From Phytopseudomonas punonensis (GTDB taxonomy: Bacteria > Pseudomonadota > Gammaproteobacteria > Pseudomonadales > Pseudomonadaceae): a stretch of 64,000 bases of DNA. The position numbers and the translations under genes are program-made. Below are positions 1-9,525 of the stretch, one piece after another. The stretch is taken from assembly GCF_900142655.1 (NCBI RefSeq), contig NZ_FRBQ01000002.1, positions 504,918 through 568,917 on the forward strand, in the 5' to 3' direction. The notes below the pieces were generated by a model. That model worked only from the letters and a program-made list of their open reading frames with translations. It had not been told where the DNA came from and did no database searches. Position 1 is the stretch's first letter; every line of letters begins with the position of its first letter.

Positions 1-491
1 GGCGCGCCGTGCTGGAGGCCACGCGCCTGAGCCTGTCGGTACTCGACGAGCTGGGCCTGGAAACCTTCGTGAAAACCAGCGGCGGCGCCGGCATGCACCT
101 GGTGGTGCCGCTGGCGCGGCACGTCGACTGGGACACCCTCAAGGCCTTTGGCAAGGCGATCTCGCAATTCATGGCCAGCGAGCTGCCGGATCGCTTCAGT
201 GCCCGTATGGGGCCGAAAAATCGCATCGGCAAGGTCTACCTGGATTACCTGCGCAACGGCCGCGGTGCCAGCACCGTGGCCGCCTACTCGGTACGTGCGC
301 GGCCGGGCTTGCCAGTATCGGTGCCGATCAGCCGCGAGGAGTTGGGGCAATTGCGTGACTCCAGGCAGTGGCATATCGGCAATCTGCAGCAACGCCTGGC
401 CAAGCTCGAGGACGATCCCTGGGCCGGTTATGCCAACCGCCAGCGCATTACCAACGGCATGTGGAAGAAGCTCGGCACCGAGGCGCCCTGA
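1..491 (+). CDS. ligD: DNA ligase D, C-terminal polymerase domain (5' end outside window)
   Basis: This is the last ~163 codons of an ATP-dependent DNA ligase D, the multifunctional end-joining enzyme that works with Ku. The visible part is the end of the primase/polymerase domain: a FVKTSGGAGMHLVVPL block typical of LigD POL domains, followed by KVYLDYLRNGRGAST and the VSVPISREEL segment, and a Trp-rich tail. Reading is open at the window edge (in-frame codons begin at base 3), so the ligase and nuclease parts lie upstream. A polymerase domain ending the protein fits the nuclease-ligase-polymerase order of Pseudomonas LigD. LigD lies in the same neighbourhood as glgE in P. aeruginosa. Confidence 0.93.
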   Translation, partial: RAVLEATRLSLSVLDELGLETFVKTSGGAGMHLVVPLARHVDWDTLKAFGKAISQFMASELPDRFSARMGPKNRIGKVYLDYLRNGRGASTVAAYSVRARPGLPVSVPISREELGQLRDSRQWHIGNLQQRLAKLEDDPWAGYANRQRITNGMWKKLGTEAP

Positions 492-569
492 GAGCCTTTT
501 TACGATCTAGGGGCTCGACTTCAGCGCTTTGACTGCAAAGTAGTGGGAGCGGTCATCGGCGCAGTACCT

Positions 570-619
570 GTGGGAGCGGGCCATGCCCGCGATTTTTCGC
601 GCGCATGGCGCGCTCCCAC
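570..619. repeat. REP palindrome (GTGGGAGCG type)
   Basis: An imperfect inverted repeat opens with GTGGGAGCGGGCCATG and closes with CATGGCGCGCTCCCAC. A further half-element (GTGGGAGCGG) lies just upstream at 543-552. The same motif recurs at other gene ends in the window, so it is a dispersed Pseudomonas REP element in the ligD-glgE gap. The rest of the 492-900 gap shows only a candidate promoter at 718-745. Confidence 0.85.
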
Positions 620-717
620 AGTGGATCGGCTGCTCTTGCCTTGTAGCAGCCTATTCAATGTCGCCTTGACGATCGTACGCAGGTTCTAAGGCGCATTTAC
701 CTCGCCTCGGAAACTCT

Positions 718-745
718 GAACTTTGCCAAAGCCGCCAGGTTCGGA
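718..745 (+). promoter_or_regulatory. Candidate AlgU (sigma-22)-type promoter for glgE
   Basis: GAACTT at 718-723 is followed after 17 bases by TCGGA at 741-745. The AlgU/RpoE consensus is GAACTT, 16-17 bases, TCTGA, so the -35 is perfect and the -10 has one mismatch. It lies 155 bases upstream of the glgE start. Trehalose and glucan genes are known to be osmotic/AlgU responsive in Pseudomonas. This is a motif match by eye only. Confidence 0.35.
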
Positions 746-900
746 GATAGACAGGTCGCGGCACCAGGGAAACCCTGCGACAGAGCAGGGCGACAGGTGC
801 CGACGGCAACCCGCATTCAGATACGCACTGTCGCGTACAGCCCGTGGCATGCCACGGTGCAACAGCTTATACGCCTGCCAGGCGTGAGGAGCCCGTTTCG

Positions 901-2910
901 ATGCCATCCGCTTATCTGCAAGAGCCCGATCGTTTGAACCATGGCGAATTGTCGCTGGAGCGCGCGCTGGAATTGCCACGCCTGGCCATCGAAGAGGTCG
1001 AGCCGCAGGTTGAGCAGGGGCGCTTCGCCGCCAAGGCGATAGTCGGCGATAAGGTCACCGTCAGCGCGCTGATCTTCGCCGATGGCCACGACAAGCTGGC
1101 CGGCGAAGTACTCTGGCGCGACGTGGGCGCGACGGACTGGCACCGTGAGCCGCTGGTGGATGTCGGCCTCGAGCGCTGGCAGGCCGAGATCACCCCGCAG
1201 CGCGTCGGTGAAGTCGAGTTCCTTATCGAAGCCTGGTGGGATGTGTACGCCAGCTACTGCTACGAGCTGTCGAAGAAATTCGGCGCCGGAGTGACCATCA
1301 ACCTCGAATTGCAGGAAGGCGAGGCGTTGCTCAGCCAGGCTGCCGAGCGCGCCGAGGGCGAGCTGGCCATTACCCTGCAGGCTCTGCGTGACGAATTGGT
1401 GGAGCTGCAAAGCCTCGACGAGCGCGTCGCGCTGCTGCTGGCCGCGGAAACCGTGGCGCTGGTGCGCCGCGCCGAGGGCCACCCGCATCGCACCCGCAGC
1501 GCGACTTATCTGCTCGACGTCGAGCGCCCGCTGGCGCGGTTCGCCAGTTGGTACGAGCTGTTTCCGCGTTCGGAAACCGACGACCCGGCGCGCCATGGCA
1601 CCTTCCGTGACGTGATCAAGCGTTTGCCGGCGATCCAGGCCATGGGCTTCGACGTGCTGTATTTCCCGCCGATCCACCCGATTGGCACCACCCACCGCAA
1701 GGGCCGCAACAATTCGCTGACGGCGGGCCCGGACGATCCTGGCAGCCCCTACGCCATCGGTAGCCCCGACGGCGGCCATGAGGCCATTCACCCGCAGCTC
1801 GGCACCCGCGAGGATTTCGTCGCGCTGGTGGAGGCAGCCCGTGACCACGACCTGGAGATCGCCCTGGATTTCGCCATCCAGTGCTCGCCCGATCACCCGT
1901 GGCTGCAGCAGCATCCGGGCTGGTTCAGCTGGCGCCCGGACGGCACCATCCGCCATGCGGAAAACCCGCCGAAGAAGTACGAAGACATCGTCAACGTCGA
2001 CTTCTACGCCAAGGACGCCGTGCCCGACCTGTGGCTGGCGCTGCGCGACGTGGTGCGCGGCTGGGTGGAGCTGGGCGTGTACCAGTTCCGCGTCGACAAC
2101 CCGCACACCAAGCCGCTGCCGTTCTGGGAATGGCTGATCGCCGACATCCGCAAGAGCCACCCGCAGGTGATGTTCCTCGCCGAGGCCTTCACCCGCCCGG
2201 CGATGATGGCGCGCCTGGGCAAGGTGGGTTTTACCCAGAGCTACACCTATTTCACCTGGCGCAATACCAAGGCCGAGCTGGAAACCTACCTGACCGAACT
2301 CAACGAAGCGCCATGGCGCGATTGCTACCGGCCGAACTTCTTCGTCAACACGCCGGACATCAACCCGTACTTCCTGCACCACAAGGGCCGCGCCGGCTTC
2401 CTGATCCGTGCCGCCCTGGCGACCATGGGCTCGGGGCTGTGGGGCATGTATTCGGGGTTCGAGATCTGCGAGTCCCTGCCGGTGCCGGGCAAGGAGGAGT
2501 ACCTGGACTCGGAGAAGTACGAGATCCGCGTTCGCGACTACCAGGCGCCGGGCAATATCGTTGCCGAGATCGCCCAGCTCAACCGCATTCGCCGGCAGAA
2601 CCCGGCGCTGCAGACCCACTTGGGCTTCAAGGCTTACCCCTGCTGGAACGACAACATCTTGTTCTTCGGCAAACGTACCGCCGACCGCGAGAACTTCATT
2701 CTGGTGGCCGTCAGCCTCGATCCACACAATGCCCAGGAAGCCCACTTCGAGCTGCCGCTGTGGGAGCTGGGCCTGGATGACCACGCCACCACCCATGGCG
2801 AGGACCTGATGACCGGCCACACCTGGCAGTGGCACGGCAAGACCCAATGGATGCGCATCGAGCCCTGGCACCAGCCGTTCGGCATCTGGCGCATCCGTGT
2901 GGCGAGCTGA
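901..2910 (+). CDS. glgE: Alpha-1,4-glucan:maltose-1-phosphate maltosyltransferase GlgE
   Basis: GlgE transfers maltosyl units from alpha-maltose-1-phosphate onto alpha-1,4-glucan chains in the cytoplasm (GH13_3). The 669-residue protein has the N-terminal beta-domain and helical insert, then the catalytic barrel. The nucleophile is Asp399 in FRVDNPHTKP and the acid/base is Glu428 in FLAEAFTRP, spaced as in characterised GlgE. An upstream in-frame ATG at 844 exists. The start at 901 (MPSAYLQEP) was chosen because GAGGAG sits at the right distance before it and the extra 19 residues look non-coding. It heads an operon with the maltokinase and glgB. The usual partner treS is missing from the expected place directly downstream. 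Confidence 0.95.
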   Translation: MPSAYLQEPDRLNHGELSLERALELPRLAIEEVEPQVEQGRFAAKAIVGDKVTVSALIFADGHDKLAGEVLWRDVGATDWHREPLVDVGLERWQAEITPQRVGEVEFLIEAWWDVYASYCYELSKKFGAGVTINLELQEGEALLSQAAERAEGELAITLQALRDELVELQSLDERVALLLAAETVALVRRAEGHPHRTRSATYLLDVERPLARFASWYELFPRSETDDPARHGTFRDVIKRLPAIQAMGFDVLYFPPIHPIGTTHRKGRNNSLTAGPDDPGSPYAIGSPDGGHEAIHPQLGTREDFVALVEAARDHDLEIALDFAIQCSPDHPWLQQHPGWFSWRPDGTIRHAENPPKKYEDIVNVDFYAKDAVPDLWLALRDVVRGWVELGVYQFRVDNPHTKPLPFWEWLIADIRKSHPQVMFLAEAFTRPAMMARLGKVGFTQSYTYFTWRNTKAELETYLTELNEAPWRDCYRPNFFVNTPDINPYFLHHKGRAGFLIRAALATMGSGLWGMYSGFEICESLPVPGKEEYLDSEKYEIRVRDYQAPGNIVAEIAQLNRIRRQNPALQTHLGFKAYPCWNDNILFFGKRTADRENFILVAVSLDPHNAQEAHFELPLWELGLDDHATTHGEDLMTGHTWQWHGKTQWMRIEPWHQPFGIWRIRVAS

Positions 2911-3025
2911 GGAAGCGGTCGATGGCCTGCACCTTTTTCAATGACCGCAGCGGATCGGACCACTCAATGGTCTGCTCACTTGGCCGCCCTATGGCTTCCG
3001 GTTTCTTCTCGCCGAGGAGGCGCAA

Positions 3026-4660
3026 ATGACCAGCTCGCACATATCACCGGCCAACCCCACGCCGGAGCTGACCACTTTGGTGATCAACAACCAACTCGGC
3101 GAGCTGCTGCAATTACCCGCCCGCGCGACCCTTGAGCAGGAATCGCTGCCCGCCTATCTGCCCAAGCGCCGCTGGTTCTCCGGTGGGGCCGGGGACGTCA
3201 AGCAGGTCAAGCTGCTGTACGCCACTCCATTCGGCAGCGCGGACGAGCCTTACGTGCTTAGTGAAGTGGAAGTCGTCCGCCATTCCGGTAGCAGCGAGCA
3301 CTACCAAGTGCCACTCGGCTATGTTGGCGAGAGAGAAGCGGGCAGTGGTCTGCCGCAGCAACTGGCCCTGGCCCGGCTGCGTCGCGGTGTTCAGGTGGGG
3401 CTGCTCACCGATGGCTTCACGCTGCCGGGCTTCGTGCGCCATGTGATGGGCCAGCTGAGCGAGCGCAGCGTGCTGGGCTGGCAGGGCAGCGAGATTCAGT
3501 TCGTGCCCACCGCGCGCCTGCAGGAACTGGGCGACCTGACCTCCGCGGAGATCAAGCTGATCTCCGCGGAGCAATCCAACAGCTCGGCGATCATCAACGA
3601 GCAGGCCGTGCTCAAGCTGGTGCGCCGCGTGCTGCCGGGCATCCACCCCGAGGCGGAAATCGGTGGCTACCTGACTGCCGCCGGCTTCGAGCACATCGCG
3701 CCGTTGCTTGGCGAAGTGCGCCGCGTGGACGAGGGAGGCGTGCCCCACACATTGATGATCCTGCAGGGCTACCTGAACAATCAGGGCGATGCCTGGCAGT
3801 GGACATTGAACAAACTGGAACGCGCGGTCCGTGAGGAACTGGCTGGCGGGCATGCCGAACAGGGCAACTCGCACAGTGCCCTGGCCGAGCTGGAAACCTT
3901 CGCGGGCCTGCTGGGCAAGCGCTTGGGCGAGATGCACGTGGCGCTCGGCCAGGCCAGTGACAACCCGGATTTCGGCTATCGTGAAACCGGCGACGCCGAA
4001 GTGGCCGAGTGGTCGCAGAACATCACTGCCCAGGTACGCGAGGCGCTGAAAGTGATTGCCGATGGGCGCGGGCATCTGCCGGGCGAGGCGGCCAACCAAG
4101 CAGACTGGCTGGCAGCGCGCCACGAGCAGATTCTCGAACGGGTCGACGACCTGGCGCAGCGTTCGGCGGGCGGCATTCGCATGCGCGTGCATGGCGATCT
4201 GCACTTGGGCCAGGTGCTGGTGGTGCAGGGCGATGCCTACCTGATCGATTTCGAGGGTGAGCCGACACGCACGCTGGAAGAGCGCCGCGCTTTCTACAGT
4301 CCGCTCAAGGATGTCGCCGGCATGCTGCGCTCCTTCGACTATGCCGCCGCGATGGCCACGCGCAGCGCCCAGAGCGCCGAGGCAACGCCTGAGGGCGAGC
4401 AGGCTCGTCTGCATATCGCCGAGCTGTATCGCAGCCAGGCCAGAACGGCATTCAACGAAGCCTACCGGCTGGCGGCAGCTGATCTGCCCCACGCCTGGCA
4501 TGACCGCGAAGGTGAAGTGGCAGCGCTGGCGCTGTTCTGCATCGAAAAAGCGGCTTACGAAATTCTTTATGAAGCGCGCTATCGGCCCGATTGGCTGGAA
4601 GTTCCGGTGCAAGGGTTGATAGAGCTGAGCAAATATCTTTTGGGGAGCGGTAAACGATGA
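3026..4660 (+). CDS. mak: Stand-alone maltokinase (Mak/Pep2 domain lacking TreS)
   Basis: This 544-residue protein matches the maltokinase half of the TreS-Pep2 fusion of Pseudomonas. It phosphorylates maltose to maltose-1-phosphate, the substrate of GlgE. Visible marks are the LLPxYL-like cap entry ([11 protein letters not shown], about residue 45), the kinase loop [13 protein letters not shown] with catalytic Asp, and the metal-binding IDFEGEP. Known fusions carry a ~550-residue GH13 trehalose synthase in front. Here only ~35 residues of linker-like sequence remain after a new ATG with a good GAGGAGG site. The stop overlaps the glgB start (ATGA). Without TreS in the operon, the source of maltose is unclear; TreS may be encoded elsewhere. 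Confidence 0.88.
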   Translation: MTSSHISPANPTPELTTLVINNQLGELLQLPARATLEQESLPAYLPKRRWFSGGAGDVKQVKLLYATPFGSADEPYVLSEVEVVRHSGSSEHYQVPLGYVGEREAGSGLPQQLALARLRRGVQVGLLTDGFTLPGFVRHVMGQLSERSVLGWQGSEIQFVPTARLQELGDLTSAEIKLISAEQSNSSAIINEQAVLKLVRRVLPGIHPEAEIGGYLTAAGFEHIAPLLGEVRRVDEGGVPHTLMILQGYLNNQGDAWQWTLNKLERAVREELAGGHAEQGNSHSALAELETFAGLLGKRLGEMHVALGQASDNPDFGYRETGDAEVAEWSQNITAQVREALKVIADGRGHLPGEAANQADWLAARHEQILERVDDLAQRSAGGIRMRVHGDLHLGQVLVVQGDAYLIDFEGEPTRTLEERRAFYSPLKDVAGMLRSFDYAAAMATRSAQSAEATPEGEQARLHIAELYRSQARTAFNEAYRLAAADLPHAWHDREGEVAALALFCIEKAAYEILYEARYRPDWLEVPVQGLIELSKYLLGSGKR

Positions 4661-6861
4661 GCAATGGAGAAACCGATCGCCAGGTGGCGGGTATCGAGCG
4701 CGCTGCCGTCGAGGCCCTGATCAGGGGCGAACATGGCGACCCGTTTTCGATTCTGGGCCCCCACGCGTTCGCCCATGGGCTTACGATTCGTACCTACCTG
4801 CCCGGCGCTCTGGGCGTCGAGCTGATTCACGCAGTGAGCGGCGAGGTGCTCGGCAGCCTTGAGCAATCCAGCGTGCCTGGGCTGTTCAGCATCCGCATCG
4901 AGCAGCAGGTGCCGTATCGCTACCGCATCACCTGGAGCTCCGGGGTTCAGGAAACCGAGGACCCTTATGCCTTCGGCCAACTGCTTGGTGAAATGGACCT
5001 GTATCTGTTTGCCGAGGGCAATCACCGCGAGCTTGGCAAGAGCCTGGGTGCCCAGTTCACCACTCACGAGGGCGTGCAGGGCGTGCGCTTTTCGGTATGG
5101 GCGCCGAATGCCCGTAGGGTGTCGGTGGTGGGCGGCTTCAATGGCTGGGATGGGCGCCGTCACCCGATGCGCCTGCGCCAGCCAAGTGGCGTGTGGGAGT
5201 TGTTCATCCCGCGCCTGACGCCGGGCGAAGTCTACAAGTACGAAATTCTTGGTCGCGACGGCCTGTTGCCGCTGAAGGCCGACCCCATGGCCCTGGCTAC
5301 CGAGTTGCCGCCGGCCACCGGTTCGGTGGTGTCCGCACCGCTGCAGTTCGACTGGCACGATGATCAGTGGCTCCAGCAGCGCCAGGCCCAGCAGGGTTAC
5401 CAGGCGCCGATGTCGATCTACGAATTGCACGCCGCCTCCTGGCGCCGCGAGGGCGGCGAAGAGGGCCGCCTGCTGAGCTGGAAGGAGCTGGGTGAACAGC
5501 TGATCCCCTATGTGCAGCAGCTGGGTTTCACCCATATCGAGCTGATGCCGATCATGGAGCACCCGTTTGGCGGCTCCTGGGGCTATCAGCTCCTCTCGCA
5601 GTTCGCGCCCACGGCACGCCATGGCAGCCCGGCGGATTTCGCCGCGTTCGTCGACGCCTGCCACCAGGCCGGCATTGGCGTGATCCTCGACTGGGTGCCG
5701 GCGCATTTTCCTACCGACGCCCACGGCCTCGGTCAGTTCGACGGCACCGCGCTGTACGAATACGCGCACCCGTTCGAGGGCTTCCACCAGGACTGGGACA
5801 CCTACATCTACAACCTCGGCCGCACCGAAGTGCACGGCTTCATGCTGGCCTCGGCGCTGCACTGGCTGCGCACCTATCACATCGATGGGCTGCGGGTGGA
5901 CGCCGTGGCGTCGATGCTCTACCGCGACTATTCGCGCAAGGACGGCGAGTGGATTCCCAACCGTCATGGCGGCCGCGAGAACCTGGAAAGTATCGATTTC
6001 CTGCGTCACCTCAACGACGTGGTCGCTCAGGAAGTGCCCGGCGCGCTCGTGATTGCCGAAGAATCGACCGCCTGGCCAGGCGTTAGCCGGCCGACCCAGG
6101 AAGGCGGCCTGGGCTTCGCCTACAAGTGGAACATGGGCTGGATGCACGACAGCCTCAAGTACGCAGCCGAAGATCCCCTGCATCGCCAGCATCATCATCA
6201 CCAGCTGACCTTTGGCCTGCTGTATGCGTTCTCCGAACACTTCGTGCTGCCGATCTCCCACGATGAGGTGGTGCACGGTAAGCGCTCGCTGCTCGACAAG
6301 ATGCCCGGTGACCGCTGGCAGAAGTTCGCCAACCTGCGTCTGTACCTGAGCTTCATGTGGAGCCACCCGGGCAAGAAGCTGCTGTTCATGGGCTGCGAGT
6401 TCGGCCAGTGGCGCGAGTGGAACCACGACCACGAGCTGGACTGGTACCTGCTGCGTTACGGCGAGCACAAGGGCGTGCAGCAACTGGTCAGCGACCTTAA
6501 CGGCCTCTATCGTCATGAGCCGGCGCTGCACCAGCTCGACGGCAGTGCCGAAGGCTTCGCCTGGCTGATCGGTGACGATGCCACCAACAGCGTGTTCGCC
6601 TGGCTGCGGCACGACAAGGACGGCTTACCCTTGCTGGTGGTGCACAACTTCACGCCGGAGCCGCGCAACGGCTATCGCATCGGCGTACCGAAAGAGGGCG
6701 CCTGGCACGTGTTACTCAACAGCGATGCCGAGCGCTACGCTGGCTCCAATGCCGGCAGTCAGGGTGGGCTATTCAGCGAGGCGGTGGCCAGCCATGGCCA
6801 GCCACAATCGCTGAGCCTGGATCTGCCACCGCTGGCCACGCTGGTGCTCAAACCTCAGTAA
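4657..6861 (+). CDS. glgB: 1,4-alpha-glucan branching enzyme GlgB
   Basis: GlgB cuts alpha-1,4 chains and re-attaches them as alpha-1,6 branches. The 734-residue length is normal for the long two-CBM48 form. CBM48 modules are seen near residues 30-110 and 130-230 ([20 protein letters not shown]). The GH13 core shows [10 protein letters not shown] (nucleophile Asp415), VIAEES (acid/base Glu468) and [11 protein letters not shown] (third acidic residue). The start codon overlaps the maltokinase stop by four bases, indicating translational coupling. It is the last gene of the operon, and a strong hairpin follows immediately. Confidence 0.96.
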   Translation: MSNGETDRQVAGIERAAVEALIRGEHGDPFSILGPHAFAHGLTIRTYLPGALGVELIHAVSGEVLGSLEQSSVPGLFSIRIEQQVPYRYRITWSSGVQETEDPYAFGQLLGEMDLYLFAEGNHRELGKSLGAQFTTHEGVQGVRFSVWAPNARRVSVVGGFNGWDGRRHPMRLRQPSGVWELFIPRLTPGEVYKYEILGRDGLLPLKADPMALATELPPATGSVVSAPLQFDWHDDQWLQQRQAQQGYQAPMSIYELHAASWRREGGEEGRLLSWKELGEQLIPYVQQLGFTHIELMPIMEHPFGGSWGYQLLSQFAPTARHGSPADFAAFVDACHQAGIGVILDWVPAHFPTDAHGLGQFDGTALYEYAHPFEGFHQDWDTYIYNLGRTEVHGFMLASALHWLRTYHIDGLRVDAVASMLYRDYSRKDGEWIPNRHGGRENLESIDFLRHLNDVVAQEVPGALVIAEESTAWPGVSRPTQEGGLGFAYKWNMGWMHDSLKYAAEDPLHRQHHHHQLTFGLLYAFSEHFVLPISHDEVVHGKRSLLDKMPGDRWQKFANLRLYLSFMWSHPGKKLLFMGCEFGQWREWNHDHELDWYLLRYGEHKGVQQLVSDLNGLYRHEPALHQLDGSAEGFAWLIGDDATNSVFAWLRHDKDGLPLLVVHNFTPEPRNGYRIGVPKEGAWHVLLNSDAERYAGSNAGSQGGLFSEAVASHGQPQSLSLDLPPLATLVLKPQ

Positions 6862-6866
6862 AGCGA

Positions 6867-6900
6867 GAAGGGGTGGGCCGATCTCTCGGCCCACCCCTTC
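6867..6900 (+). terminator. Rho-independent-type hairpin after glgB
   Basis: A perfect 15-base-pair inverted repeat (arms 6867-6881 and 6886-6900, GAAGGGGTGGGCCGA and its complement) with a four-base TCTC loop begins five bases after the glgB stop and is followed by a short T-rich stretch. It should end glgE-mak-glgB transcription. It may also act on the small minus-strand gene that ends at 6960. Confidence 0.85.
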
Positions 6901-6959
6901 TTCGTTCAGGCGCGGATCATCGTCCACGACCTCAGGCTTTGTTCAGAAGCCTTTTAACC

Positions 6960-7244
6960 TTAAACGTATGGCTGCGCGGCGAAACCACGCGGCAGGCGGT
7001 TGCGGCTTGGCAGATCGGTCAGGCGCTGCTGCCAGGAGGTGCGCCAGTCGGTACGCGGCTGCGCGACCTTGGCCTTGCGGGAGGCTCGCCGTGCGGCATT
7101 CCGAGTATCACGACGTGCCTGCTTGTACACCTCAGTGTTGCGGCAGTTGCGGCATTTGACCTGGTTCAGTTCCTTGCTGGAGGCGAGTTTCTCGCCATGG
7201 GTGCCGCAGGCGAGATGACCGTCGATCTTGTAATGGGTAACCAT
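6960..7244 (-). CDS. Small basic zinc-ribbon-like protein of unknown function
   Basis: A 94-residue protein. The N-terminal third has a CxxH...CxxC pattern (Cys13, His16, Cys31, Cys34) suggesting a single zinc ribbon. The middle is strongly basic (QARRDTRNAARRASRKAKVA), which suggests nucleic-acid binding. The open frame extends upstream to 7457, but the ATG at 7244 is preceded by AGGAG at ideal spacing and the upstream residues look random, so the short form was chosen. It converges on the glgB terminator. The function is unknown; a DNA/RNA-binding or metal-responsive role is only inference. Confidence 0.7.
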   Translation of the reverse strand: MVTHYKIDGHLACGTHGEKLASSKELNQVKCRNCRNTEVYKQARRDTRNAARRASRKAKVAQPRTDWRTSWQQRLTDLPSRNRLPRGFAAQPYV

Positions 7245-7472
7245 GGGTGGATCTCCTTGCTCATATCGATCCTGGAGCGCAACTCGCTCCTCGTCCGCAG
7301 GCCGGAGAATACCGGCCGTTGTGAAAGGTTGACCGCTTCGCTTGTTAGTCGGTTCGAACCCTTTTTTCCGGTCAGAAAAGCGCTGCATGCAGGCACGCCC
7401 AGGAAATAATCGCGGACGGCGCGGCGCCCGCGTTGTCAGAGGCTCAAACCTGCCCATTCTGAGGACTTCTCG

Positions 7473-8561
7473 GTGCCGTCTCTTTTCCTGCGTTCACCCG
7501 CTGCGCTGCTGGCCCTGCTACTGGCTGGTTGCGCTAGCCAGCCGCGCGAGCCGGCGCCCAAACCGGCAGAAGTGCGCGCGCAGATCGTTCGGCTGATGCC
7601 GATGAATACGCCTGATCGTGAAGGCTGGGCCGCTGATATCTATGCTGCCTTCGCCGCCCAGGAAATCGCGCCGACCACCGAGAACATCTGCGCCGTGCTG
7701 GCGGTGACCGAGCAGGAGTCGACCTTTACCGCCGACCCGCAGGTGCCGGGCTTGGCCAAGATCGCCCGCGCCGAAATCGACCGCCGCGCCGCCAGCCTGC
7801 ATGTGCCGCGGCTGCTGGTGAATGCGGCGCTGCGCATTGAATCGCCAACCGGCAAGACCTATCAGCAGCGCCTCGACAGCGTGCGCACTGAGAAGCAACT
7901 GAGCGAGATATTCGATGACTTCACCGGCATGGTGCCGCTCGGCCGCCAGCTGTTCGGCACTCTCAATCCGGTGCGTACGGGCGGGCCGATGCAGGTCAGC
8001 ATCGCCTTCGCCCAGGCCAATGCCGAGGGCTATCCGTATCCGCCGGACGGCTCGATTCGTCGCGAAGTCTTCAGCCGCCGTGGCGGCATGTATTTCGGCA
8101 TTGCCCATCTGCTCGGTTACCCGGCCAATTACCCCAAACCGCTGTACCGCTTCGCCGACTTCAACGCCGGCTGGTACGCCAGCCGCAACGCGGCGTTTCA
8201 GAATGCCGTCACCAGTGCCTCGGGCATCCCCCTGGCGCTCGATGGCGACCTGATCATTCATGGCAGCAGCAAGGCGGGTTCCACCGAGCTTGCTGTGCGT
8301 TCGCTGGGCAAGCGCCTGAATATGAGCGAGCGGGCGATTCGCCGGGATCTGGAGCAGGGGGATACCTTGGATTTCGAGGAGAGTCGCCTTTACGAGCGCG
8401 TGTTCGCTCTGGCCGATGAGGCCGAAGGCAAACCCGTGCCGCGTGAGCTTCTACCCGGCATCGTGCTGAAAAGCCCGAAGATCACGCGCCGGCTGACCAC
8501 GGCCTGGTTCGCCGAGCGCGTCGATACGCGCCATCAGCGCTGCATGGCGCGGGCGCGCTAG
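7473..8561 (+). CDS. DUF1615 family lipoprotein
   Basis: A 362-residue protein with a signal peptide ending in a clear lipobox (LLLAGC, Cys about residue 20), followed by a Pro-rich linker. The body matches the DUF1615 family (PGLAKIARAEIDRRA, GGPMQVSIAFAQ, FSRRGGMYFGIAHLL). The start is GTG with GAGGA eight bases upstream. A muramidase-like fold has been suggested by the pattern EQESTF near residue 80, but no activity is established. It stands alone between the zinc-ribbon gene and an AraC regulator. Confidence 0.85.
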   Translation: MPSLFLRSPAALLALLLAGCASQPREPAPKPAEVRAQIVRLMPMNTPDREGWAADIYAAFAAQEIAPTTENICAVLAVTEQESTFTADPQVPGLAKIARAEIDRRAASLHVPRLLVNAALRIESPTGKTYQQRLDSVRTEKQLSEIFDDFTGMVPLGRQLFGTLNPVRTGGPMQVSIAFAQANAEGYPYPPDGSIRREVFSRRGGMYFGIAHLLGYPANYPKPLYRFADFNAGWYASRNAAFQNAVTSASGIPLALDGDLIIHGSSKAGSTELAVRSLGKRLNMSERAIRRDLEQGDTLDFEESRLYERVFALADEAEGKPVPRELLPGIVLKSPKITRRLTTAWFAERVDTRHQRCMARAR

Positions 8562-8639
8562 CGCTGCACAAACCTTCCAGAATTTGCGCAACGGCTCAGG
8601 TAGCATAGGCGACCCGCAGAGCATGGCGCTGGAGCAGGC

Positions 8640-9479
8640 ATGAGCGCGCAGAGTTGGGTCGACCTGGCCCAGGACGAAGACACCGGCATCGAGACCATCC
8701 GCGCGCATTTTCGCGGGCACGCCTACGATCCCCACTGGCACGACGCCTATCTGGTCGGTTTTACCGAGCAGGGTGTGCAGCAGTTCCATTGCCGCAAGCA
8801 ATTGAACAGCAGCCTGGCGGGCCAGGTGTTCTTGCTCGAACCTGGCGAGCTGCATGACGGCCACGCACCGGAGCCGGAAGGCTTTACTTACTCGATGCTC
8901 TACCTGGATAGCCAGTGGCTGGAGCGCGAGTTGCGTAGCCTGTTCGAGCAGGCGCCGGCCGACTGCCTGCCCGGTTTCAGCACCACCCTGGCCAGCGAGC
9001 CGACGCTTTTGGCAGCCGTGGCCGGCGCCTTCGGCGCGCTGCATCGCCAGGAGATACGCATGGTCAGGCAGGCCTCGCTCGATGCTTTGCTGACGCGTCT
9101 GACCGAACACTTGCACTGGCGTCGTCGCCTGAACCTTGACCCGCGCTTGCCGCTGGTTGCGCAACGGGCACGGGATTTTCTGCATGATCAGCACAGCCGC
9201 GATATCGGCCTCGACGACCTGGCCGCTGTCTGCGGCGTCGATCGTTTTCGTCTGAGCCGCGCCTTCAAGGCTGCCTTCGGCCTGGCGCCCCATGCCTATC
9301 TGGTGCAACTGCGCTTGGCGCGGGCCCGGCATCTGTTGGCCCGTGGCGAGCCGCCTGTGCAGGTAGCGGCGGTGCTCGGCTTCGCCGATCAGAGCCACCT
9401 AGGCCGCTGGTTTCGCCGCGCTTATGGGATGACGCCTGCCCATTACCAGCGTCGCTGCTCAAACCTTCCAGACGCCTGA
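8640..9479 (+). CDS. AraC-family transcriptional regulator
   Basis: A 279-residue regulator. The N-terminal cupin-like sensor (HWHDAYLVGFTEQG...) is of the AraC_binding type. The C-terminal ~100 residues hold two helix-turn-helix motifs (LDDLAAVCGVDRFRLSRAFKAAFG and VAAVLGFADQSHLGRWFRRAYGMTP). It lies 46 bases upstream of, and in the same direction as, a LysE/RhtB exporter. AraC plus LysE is a common pairing in Pseudomonas, where the regulator senses an amino acid or related compound and switches on its export. The ligand cannot be told from the sequence. Confidence 0.92.
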   Translation: MSAQSWVDLAQDEDTGIETIRAHFRGHAYDPHWHDAYLVGFTEQGVQQFHCRKQLNSSLAGQVFLLEPGELHDGHAPEPEGFTYSMLYLDSQWLERELRSLFEQAPADCLPGFSTTLASEPTLLAAVAGAFGALHRQEIRMVRQASLDALLTRLTEHLHWRRRLNLDPRLPLVAQRARDFLHDQHSRDIGLDDLAAVCGVDRFRLSRAFKAAFGLAPHAYLVQLRLARARHLLARGEPPVQVAAVLGFADQSHLGRWFRRAYGMTPAHYQRRCSNLPDA

Positions 9480-9525
9480 GCCCGGCAGCTTCATCATCAG
9501 CGCTCGCTTTGTCTGGAGCCTGTCC

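Noticed and set aside
541..619. Repeated GTGGGAGCGG units taken as a possible CRISPR array
   Set aside because: Units are palindromic, few, and separated by variable non-unique spacing; they are REP elements.
817..2871. A 684-codon open frame antisense to glgE
   Set aside because: It has a low-complexity composition typical of the complement of high-GC genes and no recognisable domain. Similar long antisense frames at 4579-6612, 22509-24836 and 25976-27850 were rejected for the same reason.
7351..7360. GGTTCGAACC resembling a tRNA T-loop
   Set aside because: It is only a short palindrome; no acceptor stem, anticodon arm or complementary T stem can be formed around it on either strand.
6873..7409. 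A 178-codon plus-strand frame opposite the zinc-ribbon gene
   Set aside because: It starts inside the glgB terminator hairpin and has no ribosome site. The minus-strand gene has AGGAG and a clear Cys/His pattern.
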